Assembly (NCBI GenBank): GCA_027618655.1
Contig: JAQCEL010000008.1
Span: 1-42,569 of the forward strand
DNA length: 42,569 nucleotides
DNA from: Pseudomonadota bacterium
Lineage (GTDB): Bacteria > Pseudomonadota > Gammaproteobacteria > Ga0077536
Reading direction: 5' to 3'
The notes beneath the pieces were generated by a model. It ran no database searches and was not told the origin of the DNA. It saw only the letters and a program-made list of their open reading frames with translations. Positions within the stretch are counted from its first letter, which is position 1. Each line of letters opens with the position of its first letter. Below, one piece after another: positions 16,402-23,475 of this stretch. Made by a program: the position numbers and the translations under genes.

Positions 16402-17661
16402 CTAAGGCGCAATCCCCAGCATCGATTTGTAATGCTGCCAAAAACCGATAATGGCCGACTCCGTCACGAGATGATCGGCGTCTTCGGCGACACCGCCACC
16501 CATTGCAATGTATGAACCCGCGCCGCGATCGCGCCGCACCGCCTTCTGAACGATTTCAACGGCTTCGCCGTCCTCCATCGACACATAGCCGGCCGGTCCA
16601 ATCAGATTCGATTGTTTAATTCGAATATTGCGCATTTCTTCGTCGTCATCGAGGTAACCGAAATGCGTCCACACGAGTTCGAAACCATCCGCGCCATCAG
16701 TCACAGACTGCCGTACTGCCAGGGTATTTGCGATTTGTTGGATGACAAGATTCGGGAATAACGCCATGATAACTAGGGTAATGCCATCGTCGAAATCCGG
16801 GCGGCCTTGGAGCACGGAGGAATCGGCGAGCTTGAAGTTCTCGTCATAACTACGTACGTCTTTAAACACCTCGCGCTCGAGCGCCGTGTTACTCGATGAG
16901 GCCTTCGCGTAGAGCATACTGTGACGGTGGGCACCGTCCATTAAGCACTCGCCGGTTTGCGAGGACCGATACAAGCCGAACGTGGTGTGAAACAAATGCA
17001 GCAGGCTCGCATGATAAGGATCCCGAGTATTCTCCGCGTAGAGCTTCCAATTACCATGGATGTACTGGCGTTGGTCGCCAAGAATTTCAATAGGGCGATT
17101 AAAAATGCGCTGAATACTCGCGATGATCATCGGTCCGAGGAATTCCTCTAAGGACACAACTGCTCTCGAGAAGGTTGCGAAGATCAAACCGTTGATGCTG
17201 GCCGAACGCAGACGATTCAAACCATGTTCCGTCAAATCGAAACCTTCTGGCATGCCACCTTTGCCAGCAATGCCGGCGCGAAACGGCACACCGCGCAATT
17301 GCCCTTTCAGATCATATGCCCACTGGTGGTAGACGCATTGCAGGCGCCGCGTATTGCCGCGTCTTTCGCGGCATACGAGTGCGCCGCGATGAGCGCAACG
17401 GTTTTGCATGACATTGATGTTGCCGTCGTTGTCCCGCGTGACGAGCACGGGTGTCTCGCCGATGAAAGTCGACTTATAGTCACCGCTGTTTGGTAGTTCG
17501 GCCTCAAGGCCGACGAAGCTCCAAGCGTCGCCGCGAAAGATCGCTTCTTGTTCGCGGTCGTAATAGGCTTTGTCAGTGAAAACTTCGTAAGGCACGCAAA
17601 ACCCGCTAGCCGACGTTGGCCAAACGTCATCGGGCGTCGAAATATTTTCGGAGATGGTCAT
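16402..17661 (-). CDS. Rieske non-heme iron dioxygenase, alpha subunit
   Basis: Large catalytic subunit (419 aa) of an aromatic-ring-hydroxylating oxygenase. The Rieske [2Fe-2S] motif is complete: Cys89-x-His91 and Cys109-x2-His112. The mononuclear iron site is recognisable in NTRDPYHASLLH, with His217 and His222, and the Asp214 that bridges to the Rieske centre. It takes electrons from a ferredoxin or reductase, which is not encoded nearby. The beta subunit gene lies 11 nt upstream on the same strand. The substrate is probably an aromatic or other ring acid, but the C-terminal domain cannot be assigned more closely by eye. Confidence 0.93.
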   Translation of the reverse strand: MTISENISTPDDVWPTSASGFCVPYEVFTDKAYYDREQEAIFRGDAWSFVGLEAELPNSGDYKSTFIGETPVLVTRDNDGNINVMQNRCAHRGALVCRERRGNTRRLQCVYHQWAYDLKGQLRGVPFRAGIAGKGGMPEGFDLTEHGLNRLRSASINGLIFATFSRAVVSLEEFLGPMIIASIQRIFNRPIEILGDQRQYIHGNWKLYAENTRDPYHASLLHLFHTTFGLYRSSQTGECLMDGAHRHSMLYAKASSSNTALEREVFKDVRSYDENFKLADSSVLQGRPDFDDGITLVIMALFPNLVIQQIANTLAVRQSVTDGADGFELVWTHFGYLDDDEEMRNIRIKQSNLIGPAGYVSMEDGEAVEIVQKAVRRDRGAGSYIAMGGGVAEDADHLVTESAIIGFWQHYKSMLGIAP

Positions 17662-17672
17662 ATGCGTTCTCC

Positions 17673-18161
17673 TTAGAGTGGGGTGACTAATAAAGTATCA
17701 ATACGGTCCGTATCGTAGATGACAATTTTTTCTTCTAATAGTAAGCAGTCGTCGACAACAACGACCCGGTCTTCGTAGATCCCGGCGCTATACAACTCCG
17801 TCACGCCTTGTCCGCGCGTTCGGTATACCGCGTAGTTGCTGCGCATCTTCGCAGACCTTGTCGTTACGCCACTGATGATCGTCGAACTGACGATATGGCG
17901 GTATTGATGTCGTTCATAAATGTTTGCTTTGCGCAGTGATACCACACGATCGACCAGCATGTTTTTCGAATCGCAGAAAATTGCGGCGACCGGCATGCCG
18001 CGCGCCGCATTCTCTAGCGCTAGAATCTTGTAAACACACCGATCAACAAAGAATTCTGGCCACTGTTCCAAGCGATCGTCGTCTATGCATTGGACGTACT
18101 CGGCCAACAGTCGCTCAAGTTTGAACTGGAGTTCAATTTCGGATAAAGCAGTTAGATTCAC
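17673..18161 (-). CDS. Rieske dioxygenase, beta subunit
   Basis: Small subunit of the alpha/beta dioxygenase. I chose the GTG at 18161 (GAGG 8 nt upstream), giving 162 aa that begin NLTALSEIELQFKLERLLAEY and then CIDDDRLEQWPEFFVDRCVYKI, the normal family N-terminus and length. The open frame reaches an ATG at 18260, but those 33 residues do not resemble the family and would cover the palindrome at 18254-18268. The fold is the NTF2-like cone that supports the alpha3beta3 hexamer. It is co-transcribed with the alpha subunit, whose start is 11 nt downstream. Confidence 0.9.
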   Translation of the reverse strand: MNLTALSEIELQFKLERLLAEYVQCIDDDRLEQWPEFFVDRCVYKILALENAARGMPVAAIFCDSKNMLVDRVVSLRKANIYERHQYRHIVSSTIISGVTTRSAKMRSNYAVYRTRGQGVTELYSAGIYEDRVVVVDDCLLLEEKIVIYDTDRIDTLLVTPL

Positions 18162-18253
18162 CAGTCGACCTCGGGGTTTGATTCGGTTAATTTGCGGGCA
18201 TGCTGTGCCATGATCTGAACTAACCGCGTAAAAATCAATCGGGGTCAGGCAGT

Positions 18254-18268
18254 GCAACAAGTTGTTGC
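18254..18268. promoter_or_regulatory. 15-bp palindrome in divergent promoter region
   Basis: GCAACAA-G-TTGTTGC is a perfect palindrome between the divergent dioxygenase genes (minus) and the DUF1272 gene (plus). A regulator binding site is the natural reading; no regulator gene is adjacent. Confidence 0.45.
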
Positions 18269-18325
18269 GCTAGCCGACTGGTGTCGGGATCAAACCATCG
18301 TCAATTCAAATGCGAGGTGAGCGCA

Positions 18326-18634
18326 ATGCTACAACTGAGACCCGGGTGCGAGCACTGCAATCGTGAACTACCCCCTGCTTCGACGGATGCGTTGATCTGC
18401 AGCTTCGAATGCACTTTCTGTCGTGATTGTGTCGAACAGCACTTCGGTAACGTCTGCCCGAATTGCGGTGGCAATCTGACCCCTCGGCCGATTCGCCCGG
18501 CGCAGGATCGGCGCGGTGGCAACTATCTTGGTAACTACCCTGCGGCTAAGGACGTCGTTCACCGGCCGAAAGATCTCAAGGCGCATCAGCTCTTGCGTGC
18601 GAATATCGAATCGATTGGACCCGAGCACCGCTGA
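18326..18634 (+). CDS. DUF1272 zinc-ribbon protein
   Basis: Small protein of 102 aa. The start at ATG 18326 has GAGGTGA directly upstream; the longer open frame from 18281 has no support. The N-terminal 50 residues are the DUF1272 domain with eight cysteines: Cys8, Cys11, Cys25, Cys29, Cys32, Cys35, Cys44 and Cys47, around CSFECTFCRDC and CPNCGGNL. It probably binds two zinc ions, RING- or ribbon-like. The C-terminal half is basic and low in structure. The function of the family is unknown. Confidence 0.88.
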   Translation: MLQLRPGCEHCNRELPPASTDALICSFECTFCRDCVEQHFGNVCPNCGGNLTPRPIRPAQDRRGGNYLGNYPAAKDVVHRPKDLKAHQLLRANIESIGPEHR

Positions 18635-18675
18635 TTCAGCCGGTCGGAAGCGGAATTTACGGCACACTATTAATT

Positions 18676-19326
18676 ATGAATAAGGCACCAGAGCGGTATC
18701 CAATTGACGGCTACGTCGTTATCGACGCATTGATGAGCGACGATGAAATCGCACGCATCGATGAGGAGCTTGCATCTTCCCCGCCCGAAGTTGCCGCTGA
18801 TCGGCGTTTTCTCGATCGCGAATGGTGTCGCTTGGTCGCCCAGGTGTTGCGCCATCGATTGCTAAAACGTCGTTTGCTGTATTTAGCGTCGCAACCCGTC
18901 TTATGTACTTATTTTGGTAAAGACCTTCAGACGGACAGGGGCGAAGGATTGCATCGTGATCTACACCTGCCATTGAGCGCGCGAATCGAAGGGAAGCCGT
19001 GGCAGAACTGGAGAGAAAAGCAAAACATTCCGCATGCGCAAGCACCCAGTGATTTGCTTGCGACCATGGTCGCGCTACGAATTAACTTGGATGATTGCGC
19101 GAATGACGAAGGTGGTTTGTGCGTCGTGCCAGGCAGTCATTTGACTGCCGACGTGACGAATACGCGGATCGAATGCACTGGCGGAAAGGGGAGCGCGGTA
19201 GCCATGAGTCCTATGCTGTTACATTCGTCGTCAAAGTCAACATTGGGCAACGAGCGTCGCGTGTTGCAGTTTCTGTTCGGGCCACGCAGTTTGCCGGGCG
19301 GTGCCGAGTGGTACTATCGCGGCTAA
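18676..19326 (+). CDS. Phytanoyl-CoA dioxygenase-like Fe(II)/2OG oxygenase
   Basis: A 216-aa non-heme iron, 2-oxoglutarate-dependent oxygenase of the PhyH type. The iron triad is visible as His93 and Asp95 (GLHRDLHLP) and His183 (MLLHSSSKS). An arginine in NERRVLQF (194 or 195) would bind 2-oxoglutarate. The double-stranded beta-helix core includes LRINLDDCANDEGGLCVVPGSH, a very typical stretch. It should hydroxylate a small molecule; the substrate is unknown. It lies 41 nt after the DUF1272 gene on the same strand. Confidence 0.88.
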   Translation: MNKAPERYPIDGYVVIDALMSDDEIARIDEELASSPPEVAADRRFLDREWCRLVAQVLRHRLLKRRLLYLASQPVLCTYFGKDLQTDRGEGLHRDLHLPLSARIEGKPWQNWREKQNIPHAQAPSDLLATMVALRINLDDCANDEGGLCVVPGSHLTADVTNTRIECTGGKGSAVAMSPMLLHSSSKSTLGNERRVLQFLFGPRSLPGGAEWYYRG

Positions 19327-19354
19327 GTCTCGGACAATAACGAGTGGGCGATCG

Positions 19355-20257
19355 TCACGATTTATTCGGTTTGCGCAACGGTGGGACTTCGATACCCGCC
19401 GCTGACTCCAGCACTTTCACGGTCGCGAAAAAGTCGTCCTTACCGAACCCGGCATCCAACGCTTTCGTGTAAACACCATGCGCGGCTTCCGTCATGGGCA
19501 TTGGCGCGCCAATTTCGCGACCCGATTCTAGCGCGACGCCGACGTCTTTCGCTGCGATCGCTAATGAGAAAACATCAAGATCAAATTTGCGTGATAGCGC
19601 GAGCGGTGCACTTGCCATGTGCGGACCTGCGGAACTGCTTTTTAGTACTTCCAACAGTGCGCTCGGATCCATTCCGGCCTTTGCACCCATGACGAACCCT
19701 TCTTGGATCAGCACGCTCGTGCATAAAAATATTTGATTGTTAACCAACTTCGTTAAAGTGCCGGATCCTGACGGACCCATATAAAATAAATTTTCGCCGA
19801 TGCATTCCAACAAGGAACGAACATCGTTGAACGCAGACTCATCACCGCCAATCATAATCGCCAAGGATCCCTTAAGCGCCGCTCGCTTTCCGCCGGATAC
19901 CGGCGCATCCAGATAACGAATGCCTTTCGCCGCCGCGAGTTCGGCAATCTTTCGATTTAAGGATACGGAATTCGTGGATAAATCGACGATGGTCGCTCCA
20001 GACTTAAGACCGTTAAGCAATCCTCTCTCGCCGAGGACGACAGTTTCAATCTCTGGTGGTCCCGGTAGAGACAAAAATACGGTTGCGCATTGCTCTGCGA
20101 TGTCCTTGATCTCAGCTGCTTGCGCACCTTTGTCCAACAAAGCTTGCAGCGCTGAGGCATTCTTGTCACACACCAACAGCGCATGTTGATGTTCGACTAA
20201 CTGGGCAGCCATGGGGCCGCCGATTGTGCCTGTACCAATGAATCCAAGTGATGCCAT
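19355..20257 (-). CDS. NAD(P)-dependent 3-hydroxyisobutyrate dehydrogenase-like oxidoreductase
   Basis: Beta-hydroxyacid dehydrogenase of 300 aa. The start is the ATG at 20257, with GGAG 6 nt upstream and the Rossmann motif LGFIGTGTIGGPM immediately after. The open frame extends about 79 codons further, but that part is translated REP repeat sequence (repeated SWKTCPLEN-like residues). The substrate motif LDAPVSGGKRAALKGSLAIM and active-site lysine (LTKLVNNQIF) are standard. It probably oxidises a 3-hydroxy acid or reduces a tartronate-semialdehyde-like compound. It is convergent with the PhyH-like gene. Confidence 0.9.
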   Translation of the reverse strand: MASLGFIGTGTIGGPMAAQLVEHQHALLVCDKNASALQALLDKGAQAAEIKDIAEQCATVFLSLPGPPEIETVVLGERGLLNGLKSGATIVDLSTNSVSLNRKIAELAAAKGIRYLDAPVSGGKRAALKGSLAIMIGGDESAFNDVRSLLECIGENLFYMGPSGSGTLTKLVNNQIFLCTSVLIQEGFVMGAKAGMDPSALLEVLKSSSAGPHMASAPLALSRKFDLDVFSLAIAAKDVGVALESGREIGAPMPMTEAAHGVYTKALDAGFGKDDFFATVKVLESAAGIEVPPLRKPNKS

Positions 20258-20282
20258 GCCGAGCTCCAGAGTTTGTCGTCGC

Positions 20283-20313
20283 AGTATACGAAATGTTTCG
20301 CCACGGCGGTCAA
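20283..20313 (-). promoter_or_regulatory. Candidate promoter for the 3-hydroxyacid dehydrogenase gene
   Basis: On the minus strand TTGACC (20308-20313) and TATACT (20283-20288) are separated by 19 nt, about 25 nt upstream of the ATG at 20257. The boxes are good, but the spacer is longer than the usual 17. Confidence 0.35.
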
Positions 20314-20350
20314 TCGACCCTATTTTTCTATTTTTCCAGTTTTCCAGAAG

Positions 20351-20472
20351 CAAGTTTTCCAGGGACAAGTTTTCCAGAGGACAAGTTTTCCAGGACAGGC
20401 ACAGATCAGGACACTTTTTCACATTTTTCAAGGGACAAGTTTTCCTGCACTTTTTCCAGGACAGGCACAGAT
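20351..20472 (+). repeat. REP-like repeat array upstream of the RAYT gene
   Basis: Four copies of CAAGTTTTCC (20351, 20366, 20382 and 20436) and two of the 17-mer CCAGGACAGGCACAGAT (20390-20406 and 20456-20472). The GGACAGGCA core is the reverse complement of TGCCTGTCC in the array on the other side of the transposase, so the two arrays are inverted relative to each other. The array ends 58 nt before the RAYT start. Confidence 0.8.
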
Positions 20473-20530
20473 TGTAATCATTCGAAACGGTCACTAGTAT
20501 TCACCGTACATCTATCGCAGGAGGTCAAGG

Positions 20531-21535
20531 ATGACCCGAGCAAGAGCCACCCTGGTGTCTGTTGAGGACACGCCTTACTACCATTGTCTGGGTCGCTGCG
20601 TCAGACGCGCATTTCTGTGCGGCTTCGACGCACAATCTCAAGCATCGTTCGAGCACCGCCGGGTGTGGATGCAAGAACGTCTCGCGTTATTGACCGACAC
20701 GTTCGCTATCGACGTGTGTGCCTACGCCCTGATGTCAAATCATTATCATCTCGTGCTCAGGCTCGCGGGCGAACGATCCAAGGCGTGGTCAGACCGAGCG
20801 GTCATCGAACGGTGGACGGCGGTGTATGCGGGTACCGACGCGGCCCGCCGGTATCTCAACCATGAGTCGCTCGAGGAGGCAGAAAATGCGGCGTTAAACG
20901 GTCATATCCAACTCTGGCGGGCACGGCTGGGAGATTTGTCTTGGTTCATGCGCTCACTCAACGAACACATCGCCCGCAAAGCCAATGCGGAAGATAAATG
21001 CACCGGTCACTTCTGGGAGTCGCGCTTCAAGTCCCAAGCCCTCCTCGATGAGACCGCACTCATTACCGCCATGGCCTATGTCGACTTGAACCCGATCCGC
21101 GCTAAGCAGGCAATATCGATCGACGCCAGTGACTTCACCTCAGGTCAAGCGCGCTACGCTCAGCTCACATCGGCGGATGGCGTCTCCAGCCCGTTAATAA
21201 AACCTCGTTTGGTGCCGTTCATTGAGGCTGACCATCGACAGGCACTCGACCACTTGCCGTTTCATCTCAACGACTACTTAGACCTGATTGATACCACGGG
21301 ACGACTCGTGGTCAACGGTAAGCGAGGGTTCATCCCGGGACACCAACCAAGCCTCCTCGAGGCGCTGAACGTCGCGCCACAACACTGGTTTGATACGACG
21401 ATCCAGTTACACGCTCGGTATGAACTCGCGCTCGGGACACCGACGCAGTTAACGCAACTCGCGAAACGCTGGGGTAACCGCTGGCTACAAGGCATACGAC
21501 ACGCCAGACGGCTGTACCCCGTGCCGAGTGGATAA
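20531..21535 (+). CDS. REP-associated tyrosine transposase (Y1/HUH type)
   Basis: A 334-aa single-strand-specific transposase of the RAYT/IS200-IS605 Y1 superfamily. The HUH metal motif is MSNHYHLVLRL. The helix with the probable catalytic tyrosine lies in the C-terminal half of the domain, near ALITAMAYVDLNPIRAKQA. The N-terminal YHCLGRCVRRAFLCG and GHFWESRFKSQALL are typical. AGGAGGTCAAGG precedes the ATG at 20531, a strong ribosome site. It is flanked by REP-like arrays on both sides, as is usual for these domesticated transposases, which are thought to mobilise REP sequences. The frame is intact. Confidence 0.9.
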   Translation: MTRARATLVSVEDTPYYHCLGRCVRRAFLCGFDAQSQASFEHRRVWMQERLALLTDTFAIDVCAYALMSNHYHLVLRLAGERSKAWSDRAVIERWTAVYAGTDAARRYLNHESLEEAENAALNGHIQLWRARLGDLSWFMRSLNEHIARKANAEDKCTGHFWESRFKSQALLDETALITAMAYVDLNPIRAKQAISIDASDFTSGQARYAQLTSADGVSSPLIKPRLVPFIEADHRQALDHLPFHLNDYLDLIDTTGRLVVNGKRGFIPGHQPSLLEALNVAPQHWFDTTIQLHARYELALGTPTQLTQLAKRWGNRWLQGIRHARRLYPVPSG

Positions 21536-21689
21536 CGCCCCGATCGCATTCACCTGATTAATTCTTTGAGTCGCACGATGCTCGCGGCACGGGCAGGTGT
21601 GTGCTGTCGGCACACGCGGGTGTCAATCCGCGCTACAACCACTTGTTCCTTGCCGAATTGGCCCGCCTGCTTGCAGAAATATCTGCGTC

Positions 21690-21791
21690 GATGTCGCCAA
21701 TACATGCCTGTCCTATTGTTTCTTTCTATTGTTTCTTTCGATGTCGCCAATGCATGCCTGTCCTATTGCTTATCCTATGCCTGTCCTATTG
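21690..21791 (+). repeat. REP-like repeat array downstream of the RAYT gene
   Basis: Three copies of ATGCCTGTCCTATTG (21704, 21754 and 21777). The first two lie inside a longer 29-nt near-identical unit starting GATGTCGCCAAT at 21690 and 21740, a 50-nt period. The TGCCTGTCC core is inverted with respect to the upstream array. The array ends next to the truncated AlaX gene. Nothing else is visible in 21536-21689. Confidence 0.8.
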
Positions 21792-21805
21792 TTTTACTAT
21801 TGTTT

Positions 21806-21900
21806 TATCGTTTCACCGCGATCCCATCGTCACCGACCGACACCACCGTTGCGTCGCAAGTTTTTAAGTAGGCGTCCTCGCGCAATAGCTCGATCGTCAT
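21806..21900 (-). pseudogene. AlaX-type alanyl-tRNA editing protein, N-terminal fragment
   Basis: The first 31 residues (TIELLREDAYLKTCDATVVS, then VGDDGIAVKR) match the N-terminus of AlaX-type trans-editing proteins, which hydrolyse mis-charged Ser- or Gly-tRNA(Ala). A ribosome site (TAGGAAC) precedes the ATG at 21900 and the gene follows the cupin gene by 7 nt. Coding resemblance stops at about 21808, where REP-type sequence begins and an in-frame TAA follows. The zinc-binding HxxxH and CxxxH part is absent and does not reappear on the other side of the RAYT. Confidence 0.65.
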
Positions 21901-21907
21901 AGAGTTC

Positions 21908-22237
21908 CTACTTCGTCTCGACCAAGATTTCTCGATACCGGTTAGGACCTCCATTGCGCGCCGAGTGAGTTGCGGGGATACGTTGCGACTCATTGCCAAT
22001 CACCACGAGCTCGTCGCCTTCCAAATGCAGGGGTACGACGTCACCGTCGGCAACTTCGATATTGCTCAAGAACTTATTGTCCGCATCGAATACTTCCAAG
22101 GTTGTGCCATTGATCACGTAAAAGATGTAGTCCATATCATGCGTGTGTACTGGCGTTTGCTCGCCCGGTTCCAAATTGAATTCCCAGACCTTAATTTTGT
22201 CGTTCTCGAACACGACATTTGTTCCTACTCCCGCCAT
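21908..22237 (-). CDS. Small cupin-domain protein
   Basis: Single-domain cupin of 109 aa. Of two adjacent ATGs the second (22237) has the better spacing, 7 nt, to AGGAG; the first at 22240 is also possible. The first cupin motif is GEQTPVHTHDMDYIFYVINGT with metal-binding histidines, and the second is a weakened VVPLHLEGDELVVIGN. It may bind a metal and act as a small dioxygenase, isomerase or sensor; the function is unknown. It was probably co-transcribed with the now-truncated AlaX gene. Confidence 0.82.
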   Translation of the reverse strand: MAGVGTNVVFENDKIKVWEFNLEPGEQTPVHTHDMDYIFYVINGTTLEVFDADNKFLSNIEVADGDVVPLHLEGDELVVIGNESQRIPATHSARNGGPNRYREILVETK

Positions 22238-22337
22238 CATCGTTCTCCTGTTGTGTTGTCTAGCTAAGCTCGCGCGACGATTAGTCTGCCAAGTTCAGGT
22301 CGGTAATTTCTCGAATGCGCAAACTTCCGTCGCAACT

Positions 22338-23333
22338 TTAAATCGTCACGACGATTTTGCCCATTGCGCGACGCTCCGCCAAATCGCTGATCGCCGTACC
22401 AGCTTGCGCTAAAGGATAGTGTGCTGAGACGTAAGGCCGGATCTTTTTCGCTGCGTACATTTCGAACATCTCTTTACCATTTTTCTGATTCTCGGCTGGT
22501 TCGCGATCGGCGAAGGAACCCCAAAACACGCCAACGATCTGACAGCCTTTTAGTAACGCCAGATTGAGCGGAATACTTGGAATGCCGGCTGGAAATCCGA
22601 CCACTAGGAAGCGCCCTTCCCAGGCGATGGCGCGTAGCGCGGCTTCAGCATAATCCCCGCCTACAGCGTCGTAAATAACGTTCGCGCCGCCAGACCCGCA
22701 GGCTTCTTTAAATTCGTTAGACAAGGCTTTTGCCGCGTCCTTATCCAATGCACCGGTTGGATACACAACTCCCGCGGTCGCGCCATGTTTCATCGCTAAG
22801 TCGACTTTTTCTTGACTAGAGGCAGCCGCAACAACTCGTGCGCCCATCGCGACCCCGAGTTCAACAGCGGCTAGGCCGACACCCCCAGCAGCGCCCAAGA
22901 TGAGCAGCGATTCGCCGGGCTGCAAGGCCGCGCGTTGTTTTAGCGAGTAATAAGAAGTGCCGTAGGTAAAAATAAACGCCGCTGCTTCATCGAACGGCAT
23001 GGCGGCTGGCATCGGTAAGCATTTATGCGCTTTAGTGACGACTTTTTCGGCCATTCCGCCCCAACCAACCAGCGCGATCACGCGGTCGCCGATTGCGAAA
23101 TTCTTGACCTCGCTACCGAGCGCATCGATAACCCCAGCGACTTCGCCACCGGGCGAAAAAGGTCGTGGCGGTTTGAATTGGTATTTGTCCACAATGATCA
23201 GCGAATCAGGGTAATTCACCCCGCACGCATGGACTCTCACCCGGACTTCGTCAGCGGCCGGTTGGGGCTCTGGTATATCTTCGACGGTTAGAGTGTCGGG
23301 CCCACCGACGGCGTTGCTGACGATCGCTTTCAT
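22338..23333 (-). CDS. NADPH:quinone oxidoreductase-family protein
   Basis: Zinc-free medium-chain dehydrogenase/reductase of 331 aa, quinone-oxidoreductase-like. The GroES-like N-terminal domain carries VRVHACGVNYPDSLI and PGGEVAGVIDALGSEV. The nucleotide-binding motif is LGAAGGVGLAAVELG. No catalytic-zinc cysteine/histidine set is present, consistent with NADPH-dependent reduction of quinones or enoyl/enone substrates. Located upstream of the cupin gene on the same strand and divergent from the PQQ dehydrogenase gene. Confidence 0.9.
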   Translation of the reverse strand: MKAIVSNAVGGPDTLTVEDIPEPQPAADEVRVRVHACGVNYPDSLIIVDKYQFKPPRPFSPGGEVAGVIDALGSEVKNFAIGDRVIALVGWGGMAEKVVTKAHKCLPMPAAMPFDEAAAFIFTYGTSYYSLKQRAALQPGESLLILGAAGGVGLAAVELGVAMGARVVAAASSQEKVDLAMKHGATAGVVYPTGALDKDAAKALSNEFKEACGSGGANVIYDAVGGDYAEAALRAIAWEGRFLVVGFPAGIPSIPLNLALLKGCQIVGVFWGSFADREPAENQKNGKEMFEMYAAKKIRPYVSAHYPLAQAGTAISDLAERRAMGKIVVTI

Positions 23334-23475
23334 TTAGACTCTCCTAGTGTTGACTACGCGTCGTAGCCAGATTTATTGCGGAGCAGGATTGTAACGCGAA
23401 GCTTCGGTGAGCGCCTGCGGCGTCGGCAGGTTAGAATAGCCCGGCCTCAACAATCTAACCCAGGAGATTTGGCTA

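Noticed and set aside
20351-20472. Possible CRISPR array because of several short repeats
   Set aside because: Repeat units are about 10-17 nt, spacing is irregular and the spacers are not unique; the RAYT next to it explains them as REP-like.
20258-20494. N-terminal extension of the 3-hydroxyisobutyrate-dehydrogenase-like frame with repeated SWKTCPLEN-like residues
   Set aside because: It is translated REP-like repeat DNA; the Rossmann motif begins right after the ATG at 20257, which has its own ribosome site.
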